A DNA stretch of 34,408 nt from the NCBI GenBank assembly GCA_020247395.1, contig JADCJC010000112.1, forward strand, positions 1 to 34,408. The letters run 5' to 3'. This document shows positions 7,275-16,620 of the stretch, piece after piece; within the stretch, counting starts at the first letter, position 1; every line of letters starts with the position of its first letter. The DNA is from Rhodocyclaceae bacterium (lineage in GTDB: Bacteria; Pseudomonadota; Gammaproteobacteria; Burkholderiales; Usitatibacteraceae). The position numbers and the translations under genes were made by a program. Under the pieces are notes generated by a model. It was not told where the DNA came from. It saw only the letters and a program-made list of their open reading frames with translations, and searched no databases.

Positions 7275-8425
7275 AAATTTACCGGGGGAACCGCATCACG
7301 CTGCTAAAGAATGGTGCCGCGTTTTTTCCAGCCATGTTGGCCGCCATTGATGCCGCTGTTGACGATATACGAATTGAAATCTATATCTTCGAAGATGATG
7401 TATCGGGACGTGCCATCGCCGAGGCGCTCGCCCGCGCATCCCGGCGTGGGGTTGCGGTACGATTATTGATCGATGGCTTCGGCTCGCTAAAGGCACCCGA
7501 GACGTTTTTTGACGCAATGCGCGCCGCTGGCGTCGACGTCCTTGTTTACCGACCGCTTCGCGGGAAGTGGTTTCCCACTCGCCATCGGATGCGACGTACA
7601 CACCGCAAGATTGTGCTGGTCGATGGCAAAGTTGGCTTTTTGGGTGGTATCAATTTTATCGATGATTTCACCGAAAATCTTTCGACGACACATCCGCGTT
7701 ACGACTATGCGGTGAAGGTGGAAGGCCCGGTGTTGGCACCCGTTTATGAAAGTGTTTACCGCCTGTGGCGGCGAACGAAGTGGTTAACTCAGCTTCGTCG
7801 TGAGCATAACGGCGCGCTGCCAACAGTCGCATCGGAGGCTGTCGGCGACACGCTGCTGGCGTTTGTGAGTCGCGACAACGTGAAGCACCGCCGCAATATC
7901 GAGCAGGCGTACCGCGCGGCAATTTCAGCGGCCAAATCGGAAGTTCTCATTGCGAGCTCGTACTTTCTTCCGGGCAGGCCACTACGGCAGGCATTGGTTG
8001 CAGCAACCAAGCGTGGCGTGAAGGTGGAAATTTTGTTACAAGGCGCGGCAGATCATCCGCTGATGCAAATGGCAACGCGCTCGTTATACGCGGATTTGTT
8101 GGAAGCGGGCATTGTTATCCATGAGTACAGGCCGGCCATGTTGCATGCCAAGGTTGCGGTCGTCGACGGGTGGTGGGCAACAGTAGGATCGTCCAATCTC
8201 GACCCGTTCAGCTTGCTGCTGAATCGTGAAGCAAACATCATCGCGGTCGATGCGGCATTCGCAACGGAACTACGCGCCTCGCTGCATGACGAGACGGTGC
8301 GTAACGCCGAAAAATTGGAGGCGCATGTATGGGCAACTCGCGGCATGAAACAAAAACTTGCCTCGTGGCTGGCGCTGGGCTTGATCCGTATCAGCTCAGC
8401 AATCTTTGGGGTAGAAGCCGAGTGA
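7271..8425 (+). CDS. clsB: Cardiolipin synthase B (phospholipase D family)
   Basis: ClsB makes cardiolipin by phosphatidyl transfer at the inner membrane. The 384-aa protein has both HKD motifs: HRKIVLVDG with His111, Lys113 and Asp118, and HAKVAVVDG near residue 295, each followed by a Gly-Gly/Ser-Ser-x-Asn segment (GGINF, GSSNLD). There are no N-terminal membrane helices, which fits ClsB rather than ClsA. The start ATG at 7271 overlaps the ybhP stop (ATGA). A frame extending upstream to 7220 lies inside ybhP and is not needed. A C-terminal hydrophobic or amphipathic stretch (LASWLALGLIRISSAIFG) could bind the membrane. Confidence 0.93.
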   Translation: MKIYRGNRITLLKNGAAFFPAMLAAIDAAVDDIRIEIYIFEDDVSGRAIAEALARASRRGVAVRLLIDGFGSLKAPETFFDAMRAAGVDVLVYRPLRGKWFPTRHRMRRTHRKIVLVDGKVGFLGGINFIDDFTENLSTTHPRYDYAVKVEGPVLAPVYESVYRLWRRTKWLTQLRREHNGALPTVASEAVGDTLLAFVSRDNVKHRRNIEQAYRAAISAAKSEVLIASSYFLPGRPLRQALVAATKRGVKVEILLQGAADHPLMQMATRSLYADLLEAGIVIHEYRPAMLHAKVAVVDGWWATVGSSNLDPFSLLLNREANIIAVDAAFATELRASLHDETVRNAEKLEAHVWATRGMKQKLASWLALGLIRISSAIFGVEAE

Positions 8426-8431
8426 AACTTT

Positions 8432-8503
8432 AGAAGTCGTTTATTGGCGGGCGTTTTCGAGCGAAAAGCCGTGAAGACGCCCGTCAAATAAGGAGTTCTT
8501 CTC
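8432..8503 (+). terminator. Palindromic element copy 2, probable two-way terminator between clsB and argB
   Basis: TTGGCGGGCGTTTTC (8444-8458) and GAAGACGCCCGTCAA (8473-8487) form a 15-bp stem with two mismatched positions. A small AGGAG/CTCCT hairpin follows at 8491-8505. Only 78 bp separate the convergent clsB and argB stops, so this is the likely shared terminator. Positions 8432-8484 match 390-442 downstream of mutY. A lone arm of the same type (TTGGCGGGCGTCTTC) occurs at about 22933 after dnaG. Confidence 0.6.
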
Positions 8504-9538
<1,035 letters not shown>

Positions 9539-9554
9539 TCAAAGGATTCTAAGG

Positions 9555-10559
9555 TCATTCCGCCTTCGCGTCGCGCGCGAGTAGTGCCTTTAGTGCGTCG
9601 CGCGGGTCGGCGTTGTTAAACAGGACGGCATTCACCGCCTCGGTAATTGGCATGTTGACGCCGTGTTTTTGGGCGAGTGCCAGGGCAGCGGCCGCAGAAT
9701 TTACGCCCTCTGCGACATGGCCGAGATCGCGCAAGATGTCGCCAAGCGATTTTCCGTCCGCCAGTAACATGCCGACTTTGCGATTGCGGGAGAGATCTCC
9801 GGTCGCAGTGAGGATAAGGTCGCCGATGCCTGTCAAGCCCATGAAGGTTTCGGCTTTACCGCCCATTGCCACACCGAGTCGAACCATCTCGGCAAGCCCG
9901 CGAGTAATAAGCGCTGCACGCGCGTTTAACCCGAGCCGCATGCCGTCGCTGATTCCGGCGGCGATCGCCATGACATTCTTCAGCGCACCGCCAAGTTCAA
10001 CGCCAATTAAATCGACGGACGAATAAACACGCAGTGTATTGTTGTTGAGTATGCCGGCCATTTCGCTGGCGAATACTCGGTCGTTCGCCGCCAGCGTTAG
10101 TGCACAAGGCAGGCCCCTTGCCACTTCTTCGGCAAAACTCGGCCCGGACAAGGCACCATACAGCGCTCCGGGAGGGACAAGTTCGGCGATGGTCTCGTGC
10201 GGCAGTTTACCGGTCAGCTTGTCGAATCCCTTGCATGCCCAGATAATCGGCAGCGTCGGCAGCGCCGTCTTTGCCATTGTTGTCTCGGTGAGTGTTGCGC
10301 TGATCATGTCGGCCAGTCCGCTGGTTGAGGTGACGATCAGCGCCAAATCTGCGCCTGCCAGCGCCTCGCTGAATGAAGCCGTGACGGAGACCGTGTCGGC
10401 AAGCGTAATGCCGGGAAGATACTTTTGATTTGTTCGGCTGGCGGCGATTGCCTGCATCTGTGCAGCGTCGCGGCCCCACAAGGTGACGCCATGTTTGCGT
10501 CCCAATGCTATCGCCAGAGCGCTACCCCAGGCACCCGCGCCGAGCACCGCGATACGCAT
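9555..10559 (-). CDS. gpsA: NAD(P)H-dependent glycerol-3-phosphate dehydrogenase
   Basis: GpsA reduces dihydroxyacetone phosphate to sn-glycerol-3-phosphate, the backbone for phospholipids. The N-terminal Rossmann motif is GAGAWGSALA. ACKGF is seen at about residue 110 and GPSFAEEVARG at about 140. A catalytic Lys sits in GGALKNVMAIAAGISDG, and GLTGIGDLILTATG lies in the C-terminal domain. The length of 334 aa is standard. The start at 10559 lies three bases from the stop of the SH3 gene, so it is translated in the yibN-grxC-secB-SH3 run. The adjacent clsB-type gene also serves phospholipid synthesis, but it is on the other strand. Confidence 0.96.
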   Translation of the reverse strand: MRIAVLGAGAWGSALAIALGRKHGVTLWGRDAAQMQAIAASRTNQKYLPGITLADTVSVTASFSEALAGADLALIVTSTSGLADMISATLTETTMAKTALPTLPIIWACKGFDKLTGKLPHETIAELVPPGALYGALSGPSFAEEVARGLPCALTLAANDRVFASEMAGILNNNTLRVYSSVDLIGVELGGALKNVMAIAAGISDGMRLGLNARAALITRGLAEMVRLGVAMGGKAETFMGLTGIGDLILTATGDLSRNRKVGMLLADGKSLGDILRDLGHVAEGVNSAAAALALAQKHGVNMPITEAVNAVLFNNADPRDALKALLARDAKAE

Positions 10560-10562
10560 GAG

Positions 10563-11189
10563 TTAGTCGCCCCAGATTTGTGTCAAACGAACAAACCCGG
10601 TTTGCCCGTCGCGGTGCTTGACTGGCAACCAGTCATCCTGCGCGGGGCCGATCACTTCCAACACCACCGAGCGCTGTGCTTCAAACACCAACGCAGCCGA
10701 TGCAGAAGCAGCAGCGCGCACATCAGCGGATGCAGCGGAAATTTGTATATGGCGGCGCTCGCCTAAGGCCGAGTTTTCCACCCAGCCAACCGTACCATCG
10801 ACGTCGCGCACCTTTGTGAGCTTGTCCAACTTCACCAACATTTCAAGTGGTGTGTGGGCGTTGATGATGAAGATTTTGTTTGTGCGGATGGATGGCGCGT
10901 CAAACATAATCGCAGGCCTGTCGCCGATGCTAACGAATGACCTGACGGGGGCGGCTACTGCGGCAACCGGGGGAATTGCATTAGGCGTCGACACTGACGT
11001 AGTGCTTTTGACTGTAGCGGGAGCCGATTGAGGCGTTGCAGGTTGCGGTGACTTTTCAGCCACGGGTAACTGCGCCAGAACCGGCGGGCTCATCGTGCCC
11101 AACACGCCGCCAAACAAAAACGCCGCAGCAATGGCTGCGGCGTACGGTTGGCTGGTAATGGTGAACGCAGTAGATAGTGCGCGCATCAT
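10563..11189 (-). CDS. Envelope SH3-domain protein between secB and gpsA
   Basis: The 208-aa protein has a hydrophobic N-terminal segment (residues about 18-40, ending in PPVLAQ) that looks like a signal peptide or anchor. A low-complexity Pro/Ala/Thr linker follows to about residue 85. The C-terminal half holds two SH3-like units: one around FSIGD...LVKLDKLTKVRDVDGTVGWVENSAL, and one with VRAAASASA...DDWLPVKHRDGQTGFVRLTQIWG. Bacterial SH3 domains bind peptidoglycan or act as periplasmic adapters. The start has two tandem ATGs (11189 and 11186) with AGGT upstream; the first is used here. Tight spacing (11 bp after secB, 3 bp before gpsA) indicates an operon. The exact function is unknown. Confidence 0.82.
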   Translation of the reverse strand: MMRALSTAFTITSQPYAAAIAAAFLFGGVLGTMSPPVLAQLPVAEKSPQPATPQSAPATVKSTTSVSTPNAIPPVAAVAAPVRSFVSIGDRPAIMFDAPSIRTNKIFIINAHTPLEMLVKLDKLTKVRDVDGTVGWVENSALGERRHIQISAASADVRAAASASAALVFEAQRSVVLEVIGPAQDDWLPVKHRDGQTGFVRLTQIWGD

Positions 11190-11200
11190 CGTCGACCTGA

Positions 11201-11698
11201 TTAGTGCTTGGTTGTAACCATCGGCGTTTCAGCACCATCTTGTGCTTCTTGCGCCTTTTGCGCTTGATACAGCGCTTCAAAATTTACCGGGTTCAACAGA
11301 ACTGGCGGAAATCCAGCGCGTGTGATGGCGTCCGAAATGGTCTCGCGCGCATACGGATACAGAATGTTCGGGTTGCCTATTCCCAGAATCGGATCGAGAT
11401 CCTGATTCGGCACGTTGCGAATCTGGAAAATACCGGCCTGGTTGGCTTCAGCCAAGAACATGGTCTTCTCCCCGATTTTTGCCGTGACCGTGATGGTCAG
11501 TTCGGTTTGGTAGATGCCTTCATCAACCGACTTCGACGTGTGGTGAAGCTGGACGTCGACAGTCGGTGCCTCGCGCTCCAAAAAAATCGACGGTGCATTA
11601 GGGACTTCCAACGATAGATCCTTAACGTAGATTTTTTCGATGTTGTAGGTTGGTTGATTGTCTTGAGCGGCTGATGCTGCGGCGGTTGCGTCGGTCAT
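11201..11698 (-). CDS. secB: Protein-export chaperone SecB
   Basis: SecB is a tetrameric cytosolic chaperone that holds precursor proteins unfolded and hands them to SecA. Family landmarks are IEKIYVKDLSLEVPNAP near the N-terminus, FLAEANQAGIFQIRN in the middle, and the C-terminal YPYARETISDAITRAGFPPVLLNPVNFEALY, which is diagnostic. Length is 165 aa. The ATG at 11698 follows TAGGAAAA by about 7 bp. It lies between grxC and the SH3 gene, an order related to yibN-grxC-secB-gpsA of enterobacteria. Confidence 0.97.
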   Translation of the reverse strand: MTDATAAASAAQDNQPTYNIEKIYVKDLSLEVPNAPSIFLEREAPTVDVQLHHTSKSVDEGIYQTELTITVTAKIGEKTMFLAEANQAGIFQIRNVPNQDLDPILGIGNPNILYPYARETISDAITRAGFPPVLLNPVNFEALYQAQKAQEAQDGAETPMVTTKH

Positions 11699-11788
11699 TT
11701 CGGTTTTCCTAAAAGTGAATCGATTGTGGGTAAAAGAGCGAGAACAACTGGTATGCGTCGGCCAATGCCAGCGTGTTGGTGGCGACTG

Positions 11789-12046
11789 CTAGGTTTGCAA
11801 AAGCGGATCGAGTCCGCCCGCCTTGTCGAGTGCGGCAAGATCGTCAAATCCGCCGACATATTGTTCGCCAATAAAAATTTGCGGTACGGTTCGGCGTTGG
11901 GTCTTGGCCATCATCTCATCGCGTTTTGCCGGGTCGAGATCAATTCGGATTTTTTCAATGCTGTGCACACCTTTTGCCTTCAGAAGCCGTTCAGCCATCT
12001 GACAGTAGGGGCAGACTGCGGTTGAATACATAGTGACAGTGGCCAT
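11789..12046 (-). CDS. grxC: Glutaredoxin 3
   Basis: This small dithiol oxidoreductase reduces disulfides with glutathione in the cytoplasm. The 85-aa protein has the redox site CPYC at residues 12-15, the TVPQIFIG cis-Pro loop, and the GGFDDLAALD glutathione-binding end. A TAGGAACA ribosome site precedes the ATG at 12046. It is 8 bp downstream of yibN and 90 bp upstream of secB. Confidence 0.96.
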   Translation of the reverse strand: MATVTMYSTAVCPYCQMAERLLKAKGVHSIEKIRIDLDPAKRDEMMAKTQRRTVPQIFIGEQYVGGFDDLAALDKAGGLDPLLQT

Positions 12047-12054
12047 GATTGTTC

Positions 12055-12474
12055 CTATCGTTCAACAGGCAGGCTGGCCTGTTGCCAAGCGGCGAATCCG
12101 CCGTCAAGTTGCCGCACGTTGGTGAAGCCCTTTGACTTCAGCAAACGCGCCGCCGCGCCAGCGCGGGTGTTGCTGCGGCAAGTGATGATGACCGGCTTTT
12201 CTTTGAAGCGGGAAAGGTCATCGATGCGTTTGTCGAGCTCCGCTAACGGGATGTTTTTCGACTTTGGAATGCGCCCGCCGTTGAATTCGCCGCTGTCACG
12301 AATGTCGAGCACTAGCGCTTCACCCGAGTTCATCAGCCGGGTCGCTTCCAAGGTGCCGATGTCACTCGCGCCGCCAACAGACTTGGCAATCGTTGGCCAG
12401 ATGAGCATGATGCCGCTGGCGATGAATAACCCCAATAGCATGAAGTTTTGTGGTTGTGTGAGAAATTCAGTCAT
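12055..12474 (-). CDS. yibN: Membrane-anchored rhodanese-like protein, YibN-type
   Basis: The protein has an N-terminal membrane helix (FMLLGLFIASGIMLIWP, residues about 11-27) and a single rhodanese domain. The active cysteine lies in VIITCRSNTRAG, preceded by DIRDSGEFNGGRIP. Such proteins carry sulfur as persulfide; the substrate of YibN is not settled. The ATG at 12474 gives 139 aa, near the usual length. A longer frame from 12585 would add 37 residues lacking homology and is rejected. It heads the grxC-secB-SH3-gpsA run and is divergent from gpmA, as yibN is divergent from gpmM in E. coli. Confidence 0.88.
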   Translation of the reverse strand: MTEFLTQPQNFMLLGLFIASGIMLIWPTIAKSVGGASDIGTLEATRLMNSGEALVLDIRDSGEFNGGRIPKSKNIPLAELDKRIDDLSRFKEKPVIITCRSNTRAGAAARLLKSKGFTNVRQLDGGFAAWQQASLPVER

Positions 12475-12864
12475 GTGTGGTGCAACAGCGTTGGGTGAAA
12501 ATGCAACTGGCAGATTAATCTGACAGCACAGGTAGGGTCTTGCGGATTCAGGCTTGTACGCATCAGTGCCTAGAGGGCACTGCAACGAACCAAACTAGTT
12601 TGGTGAGATAGTTGGCAACTGCCCAATACCAAATGCCCAATACCAACTGCGTCACCGATTCCGCGCTGTCATGTCAAACGTCCGGCTTGGTACGAGGCGA
12701 TCGCTCACGTAAACTTGCTATTGTACCAATTTTGCCTCGACTGGCAGGGTGCCCAGTAACGTGGTTGGACGCGGGCCGTTGCTAAGGCTTTCTCGTTAGC
12801 GGAAAAATCGTCTGCCAACAAGTCGTACATATCGTTTGAATTTCAAGGCTTGAGTAAATAAAAC
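12475..12864. other. Divergent intergenic region between yibN and gpmA
   Basis: This 390-bp stretch must hold promoters for both directions. I see a short tandem repeat of TGCCCAATACCAA/C (two units, 12620-12647), an AGTGCC/GGCACT hairpin near 12566-12582, and a possible minus-strand -10, TACAAT, near 12722-12727 without a good -35. No small gene with a convincing ribosome site was found. Confidence 0.5.
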
Positions 12865-13629
12865 ATGAAAAAACTCGTCCTGATGCGCCACGGTGAATCG
12901 CAGTGGAACCTAGAAAATCGCTTCACTGGCTGGGTGGATGTGGATTTGACCGACAAGGGCGTTGCCGAGGCTCGCCGGGCGGCTCAGCTTCTGAGAGAAG
13001 CAGCTTATGGTTTTGATATTGCCTACAGTTCGGTGCTGACACGCGCCATCCGAACCCTTTGGTTGGTCCAAGAGGAGCTGGACCGGCGCTGGATACCGGT
13101 GGTTCGTCACTGGCGCTTAAACGAACGCCACTATGGTGCACTGCAGGGCCTCAACAAGGCAGAAACCGCAGCAAAATTTGGCGAAGAGCAGGTGTTGGTA
13201 TGGCGGCGCAGCTTCGACACGCCGCCGCCACCGCTCGGCCGACATGATGCCGGCCACCCATCCAAAGACCTTCGCTACCAGTGTTTGCTGCCCGAGGAGC
13301 TGCCGGATACTGAGTGCTTGAAAGATACGGTGCAGCGCGTTGTCCCGTACTGGCAGATTGAAATCGCCCCCCAGCTGCAAGCGGGAAAGAGAGTCTTGAT
13401 TGCCGCGCACGGTAATTCGTTGCGGGCGCTAATCAAACATCTAGACCATCTGTCAGATGAGGCGATTGTCAATCTGAATATTCCGACGGCTGTGCCGTTG
13501 GTTTATGAGTTGACCGACGACCTGCGCCCTATCCGCAGCTACTATCTGGGTGATGCGGCGGAGATCGCGGCGGCTGCGGCCGCGGTCGCCGCACAGGGTA
13601 AGGCGAAGGCCCAGCTTGATAAGCCGTAA
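12865..13629 (+). CDS. gpmA: 2,3-bisphosphoglycerate-dependent phosphoglycerate mutase
   Basis: GpmA interconverts 3- and 2-phosphoglycerate in glycolysis and gluconeogenesis. The phosphohistidine motif [10 protein letters not shown] (His9) opens the protein, followed by [13 protein letters not shown] and [14 protein letters not shown], with the second catalytic His in [15 protein letters not shown]. At 254 aa it has the usual length. The C-terminal tail is an Ala/Gln-rich extension that may be disordered. The gene precedes envC, a position held by the cofactor-independent gpmM in E. coli. The next gene (envC) starts within about 35 bp. Confidence 0.97.
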   Translation: MKKLVLMRHGESQWNLENRFTGWVDVDLTDKGVAEARRAAQLLREAAYGFDIAYSSVLTRAIRTLWLVQEELDRRWIPVVRHWRLNERHYGALQGLNKAETAAKFGEEQVLVWRRSFDTPPPPLGRHDAGHPSKDLRYQCLLPEELPDTECLKDTVQRVVPYWQIEIAPQLQAGKRVLIAAHGNSLRALIKHLDHLSDEAIVNLNIPTAVPLVYELTDDLRPIRSYYLGDAAEIAAAAAAVAAQGKAKAQLDKP

Positions 13630-13663
13630 TAAAGCCAAGCAGATACAGGCATTTTGGGGCGAT

Positions 13664-14908
13664 TTGGCTTGGAAATGCCCGTTGCTATTGGGTTTTGGTA
13701 TCGTTGCACTTGTCGTCCTCACCCCTGCGTCGGCAAGCGCGAATGACGAGAAGAAGCAGGCATTAGACGATTTACGCAGTCGGATCGAAAGACTGAATCG
13801 AATGGTCGCCAAGGGCGAAGAGTCGCGTAGCGAGGCGACGGATCAGCTCAAGGTGTCTGAGAAGGCGATTTCGGAAGTCAACCGTAATTTGACCGGGTTG
13901 GCGAGAGATCGGGCCGCCACTTCGCGAGAACTGGCGGATGTGACGCAGCGTATCAAGGCGACCAAGAACGATATACAGCGGGAAGAAGCGCTACGCGACA
14001 AGTTGATCCGGCATCAATACATGTTCGGCAACACGGATGCCATCCGTTTGGTACTCACTGGTAAAGATGTCTCAACAGTGGAGCGGCAGCTAGGTTATCT
14101 GCGGTACGTCACCCGATCACGGGTTGCCACCATCAGTCGCTTAAAGACGAAGGTGGCGCAGTTGGCCGCGCTGGAAATAGAAGCGCGCGAAAAACAAACC
14201 CAACTTGCGGCAAATGCAGACGAGCAAAAAAAGGCGCGCGCAAGGCTAGTCTCAGAAAGGATGGCTCGTCAGCAGGTTTTGGGGCGAATCCGGGCAGATA
14301 TTGCGAAGAATAGGCGGGAGGTGGGCCGGCTCAAACGCGATGAAAATCGATTGACCAAACTCATTGAGCAGATTGCAATTGAGCTGTCGCGCAAGACCGA
14401 ATCGCGCGATTCACGGCGCGGCGACGCAAAGAAACAGGTGGACGAGGTAGCTCGTGTGCGGAAGCCGGGGGAGGCCATAAATGATGTGGTGGACGCTGGA
14501 TTTGTCGGACGGGCGTTTTCCAGTCTAAGGGGAAAGCTAAAACTACCGGTTAAAGGTGAACTGACTGGGAAATTTGGTGCCCAACGAGAAGACGGTGGTT
14601 TGACTTGGAAAGGTTTATTCATCCGGGCCGAAGAAGGGCAGCCGGTGAAAGCGGTCGCCGACGGTCGTGTTGTGTATGCAGACTGGCTGCGCGGTTATGG
14701 CAATTTGGTCATTGTTGACCATGGAGCCGGTTTTTTGAGTTTGTATGGTCACAATGAAAGTATCGCCAAACAGGTTGGCGAAAACACAGTTGCCGGCGAG
14801 GCAATTGCGTCTGTCGGATCGACCGGTGGTGCGTTGGATTCGGGTGTATATTTTGAATTAAGACAAGACGGCAAACCGTTTGACCCCATGCGCTGGGTTG
14901 GGCGCTAG
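13664..14908 (+). CDS. envC: Murein hydrolase activator EnvC
   Basis: EnvC is a periplasmic activator of amidases at the division site. The protein has a signal peptide (hydrophobic LLLGFGIVALVVLTPASASA), then about 230 residues of coiled coil typical of EnvC, and a C-terminal LytM domain of about 115 residues. In the LytM domain the first metal-ligand motif (HxxxD) is replaced by WKGLFIRA, so it should be catalytically dead, as in E. coli EnvC. The start is uncertain. The frame has no ATG close to the signal peptide; TTG at 13664 (414 aa, similar to 419 in E. coli) follows GGGG weakly. TTG at 13616 or the ATG at 13550 inside gpmA are less likely. It sits between gpmA and ctpA. Confidence 0.85.
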   Translation: MAWKCPLLLGFGIVALVVLTPASASANDEKKQALDDLRSRIERLNRMVAKGEESRSEATDQLKVSEKAISEVNRNLTGLARDRAATSRELADVTQRIKATKNDIQREEALRDKLIRHQYMFGNTDAIRLVLTGKDVSTVERQLGYLRYVTRSRVATISRLKTKVAQLAALEIEAREKQTQLAANADEQKKARARLVSERMARQQVLGRIRADIAKNRREVGRLKRDENRLTKLIEQIAIELSRKTESRDSRRGDAKKQVDEVARVRKPGEAINDVVDAGFVGRAFSSLRGKLKLPVKGELTGKFGAQREDGGLTWKGLFIRAEEGQPVKAVADGRVVYADWLRGYGNLVIVDHGAGFLSLYGHNESIAKQVGENTVAGEAIASVGSTGGALDSGVYFELRQDGKPFDPMRWVGR

Positions 14909-14914
14909 TCATAA

Positions 14915-16594
14915 ATGAAAGTCAGGAATAAAGACGTGGAACAAATGGACGGCTCAGGCCAAGTAAATGAAGGCAACACCTCGCGGGTGCCAAGCGTTAG
15001 CCGCAACGATATGCGGGTTGCGGCGGGTGATTCCACGCAAATGCCGGCCTCGCCGGGCGGGGCCGCTGGAGTGATTGCCAGGTCAGGGGCGAAACTGAAA
15101 GCGGCGGGATTGGTTGGTCTGGGGACTGTGCTGGGAGTATCGCTTTCGCTACATTTCTCGGCGGTCGCCGAGCGCCAACCAGCAATAGCCAACCTGCCTA
15201 TCGAAGAAGTACGCATGTTGTCTGAGGTGTTTGGCCGCGTTAAGGCCGGTTATGTGGAGGAGGTCGACGATAAGCGCCTGATCAAAGAAGCGATCAACGG
15301 GATGTTGACTGGGTTAGATCCCCACTCTGCGTTTCTTGACAACGACGCGTATAAAGATTTACAGACTGCGACTTCCGGAAAATTCGGCGGTCTTGGTATC
15401 GAAGTTGGTATCGAAGAAGGTTTTGTTAAGGTTATTTCGCCGATCGACGACACTCCCGCCTACAGAGCCGGCATCAAGTCGGGTGACTTCATCCTGAAAG
15501 TAAATGACAGCAATTTGCGCGGGTTGAGCTTGACTGAGGCTGTCAAGCGCATGCGTGGCGAGGTGGGTAGCGACGCAGTATTGACCATTCTGCGTCGCGG
15601 CGAAGCTAAAGAGTTGGTGTTCAACGTCAAGCGGGCAGTCATCGAGACTCAAAGTGTGCGCTCGCGCCAGTTGGAACCGGGTATCGCGTACGTACGGATC
15701 GCACAGTTTGAGCAAGCCACGGCTGAGAAACTCGTGCGTGTGATCAACGATGCCTACAAACAGAATGATGGCAATGTGCGCGGCATGATCCTTGACTTGC
15801 GCAACGATCCCGGTGGTGTTTTGGAGGCTGCGGTCGCCGTGTCTGCGGCGTTTCTGCCGAAAGACGCCCGCGTCGTTTACACTGAGGGCAGGATGCCGGA
15901 TGCAAAGATGAATCTCGTCGCGCGGAAAGAGGATTATCAGCGTCGCGGCAAGGAAGATGTGCTTGCGAAGCTGAATCCCGCAGTGAAAACGGTTCCGCTG
16001 GTGGTGCTCGTTAACAACGGCACGGCATCAGCTGCTGAAATTGTCGCTGGCGCGTTACAGGATCATAAGCGTGCGTTGGTCATGGGGATCCGAACCTTTG
16101 GCAAGGGATCGGTGCAGACCATTCTGCCGATCAGTGACAACACAGCGATCAAACTGACCACCGCACGCTACTTCACGCCGAACGGCCGTTCGATCCAAGC
16201 AAAAGGGATCGTGCCAGACAAGATCGTTGACGACGGCGCGCAGCGTTTCATGACGCGCGAAGCCGATCTTGAGCGGCACTTGACGAGCGAAGAAGAGCAA
16301 AAGGCAATTGACGCGATCAAGACCGCGTTGCCTGATCAGAAAAAATCCGCAGATACTGTGGCGGCGAAAAAGGACGACGAAAAACCTGTTGACTACAAAC
16401 CGGCTAATGGTGCCGATGGTCTGCCGATCGATTTTGTTTTGCAGCAGGCACTCAATCATTTCAATGGCCAAGTGGTTTCTGCAAATCCGCGTGAGTGGTT
16501 GGCATTGACAACCGGCACCAAGGCCAAGCCAGTTGCTGCTGTGGCAGCGGCGACCCCGGTTGCGGCAGATGCAAAGTCGGCGACGGCACGGTAG
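14915..16594 (+). CDS. ctpA: Carboxy-terminal processing protease (S41, CtpA/Prc type)
   Basis: The protein is a PDZ-containing Ser-Lys protease that trims envelope proteins or peptidoglycan hydrolases. Order of parts: a cytoplasmic tail of about 60 residues; a single anchor helix (GLVGLGTVLGVSLSLHFSAVA, about 65-85); the CtpA N-domain with LDPHSAFLD; a PDZ domain (about 145-230) with GLGIEVG; and the S41 core. The catalytic Ser lies in NNGTASAAEIVAGAL and the Lys in IRTFGKGSVQTI. The 559-aa length includes an Ala/Lys-rich C-terminal tail. The start at 14915 lacks a clear ribosome site; an in-frame ATG at 14945 is possible. Its position after envC, with overlapping cell-wall roles, is conserved in betaproteobacteria. 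Confidence 0.93.
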   Translation: MKVRNKDVEQMDGSGQVNEGNTSRVPSVSRNDMRVAAGDSTQMPASPGGAAGVIARSGAKLKAAGLVGLGTVLGVSLSLHFSAVAERQPAIANLPIEEVRMLSEVFGRVKAGYVEEVDDKRLIKEAINGMLTGLDPHSAFLDNDAYKDLQTATSGKFGGLGIEVGIEEGFVKVISPIDDTPAYRAGIKSGDFILKVNDSNLRGLSLTEAVKRMRGEVGSDAVLTILRRGEAKELVFNVKRAVIETQSVRSRQLEPGIAYVRIAQFEQATAEKLVRVINDAYKQNDGNVRGMILDLRNDPGGVLEAAVAVSAAFLPKDARVVYTEGRMPDAKMNLVARKEDYQRRGKEDVLAKLNPAVKTVPLVVLVNNGTASAAEIVAGALQDHKRALVMGIRTFGKGSVQTILPISDNTAIKLTTARYFTPNGRSIQAKGIVPDKIVDDGAQRFMTREADLERHLTSEEEQKAIDAIKTALPDQKKSADTVAAKKDDEKPVDYKPANGADGLPIDFVLQQALNHFNGQVVSANPREWLALTTGTKAKPVAAVAAATPVAADAKSATAR

Positions 16595-16620
16595 GAGCGC
16601 AACAAGCAGAGCCGCTTTTG

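Noticed and set aside
13550-13663. Longer EnvC starting inside gpmA
   Set aside because: The added residues are Arg-rich readings of the gpmA tail and spoil the signal peptide.
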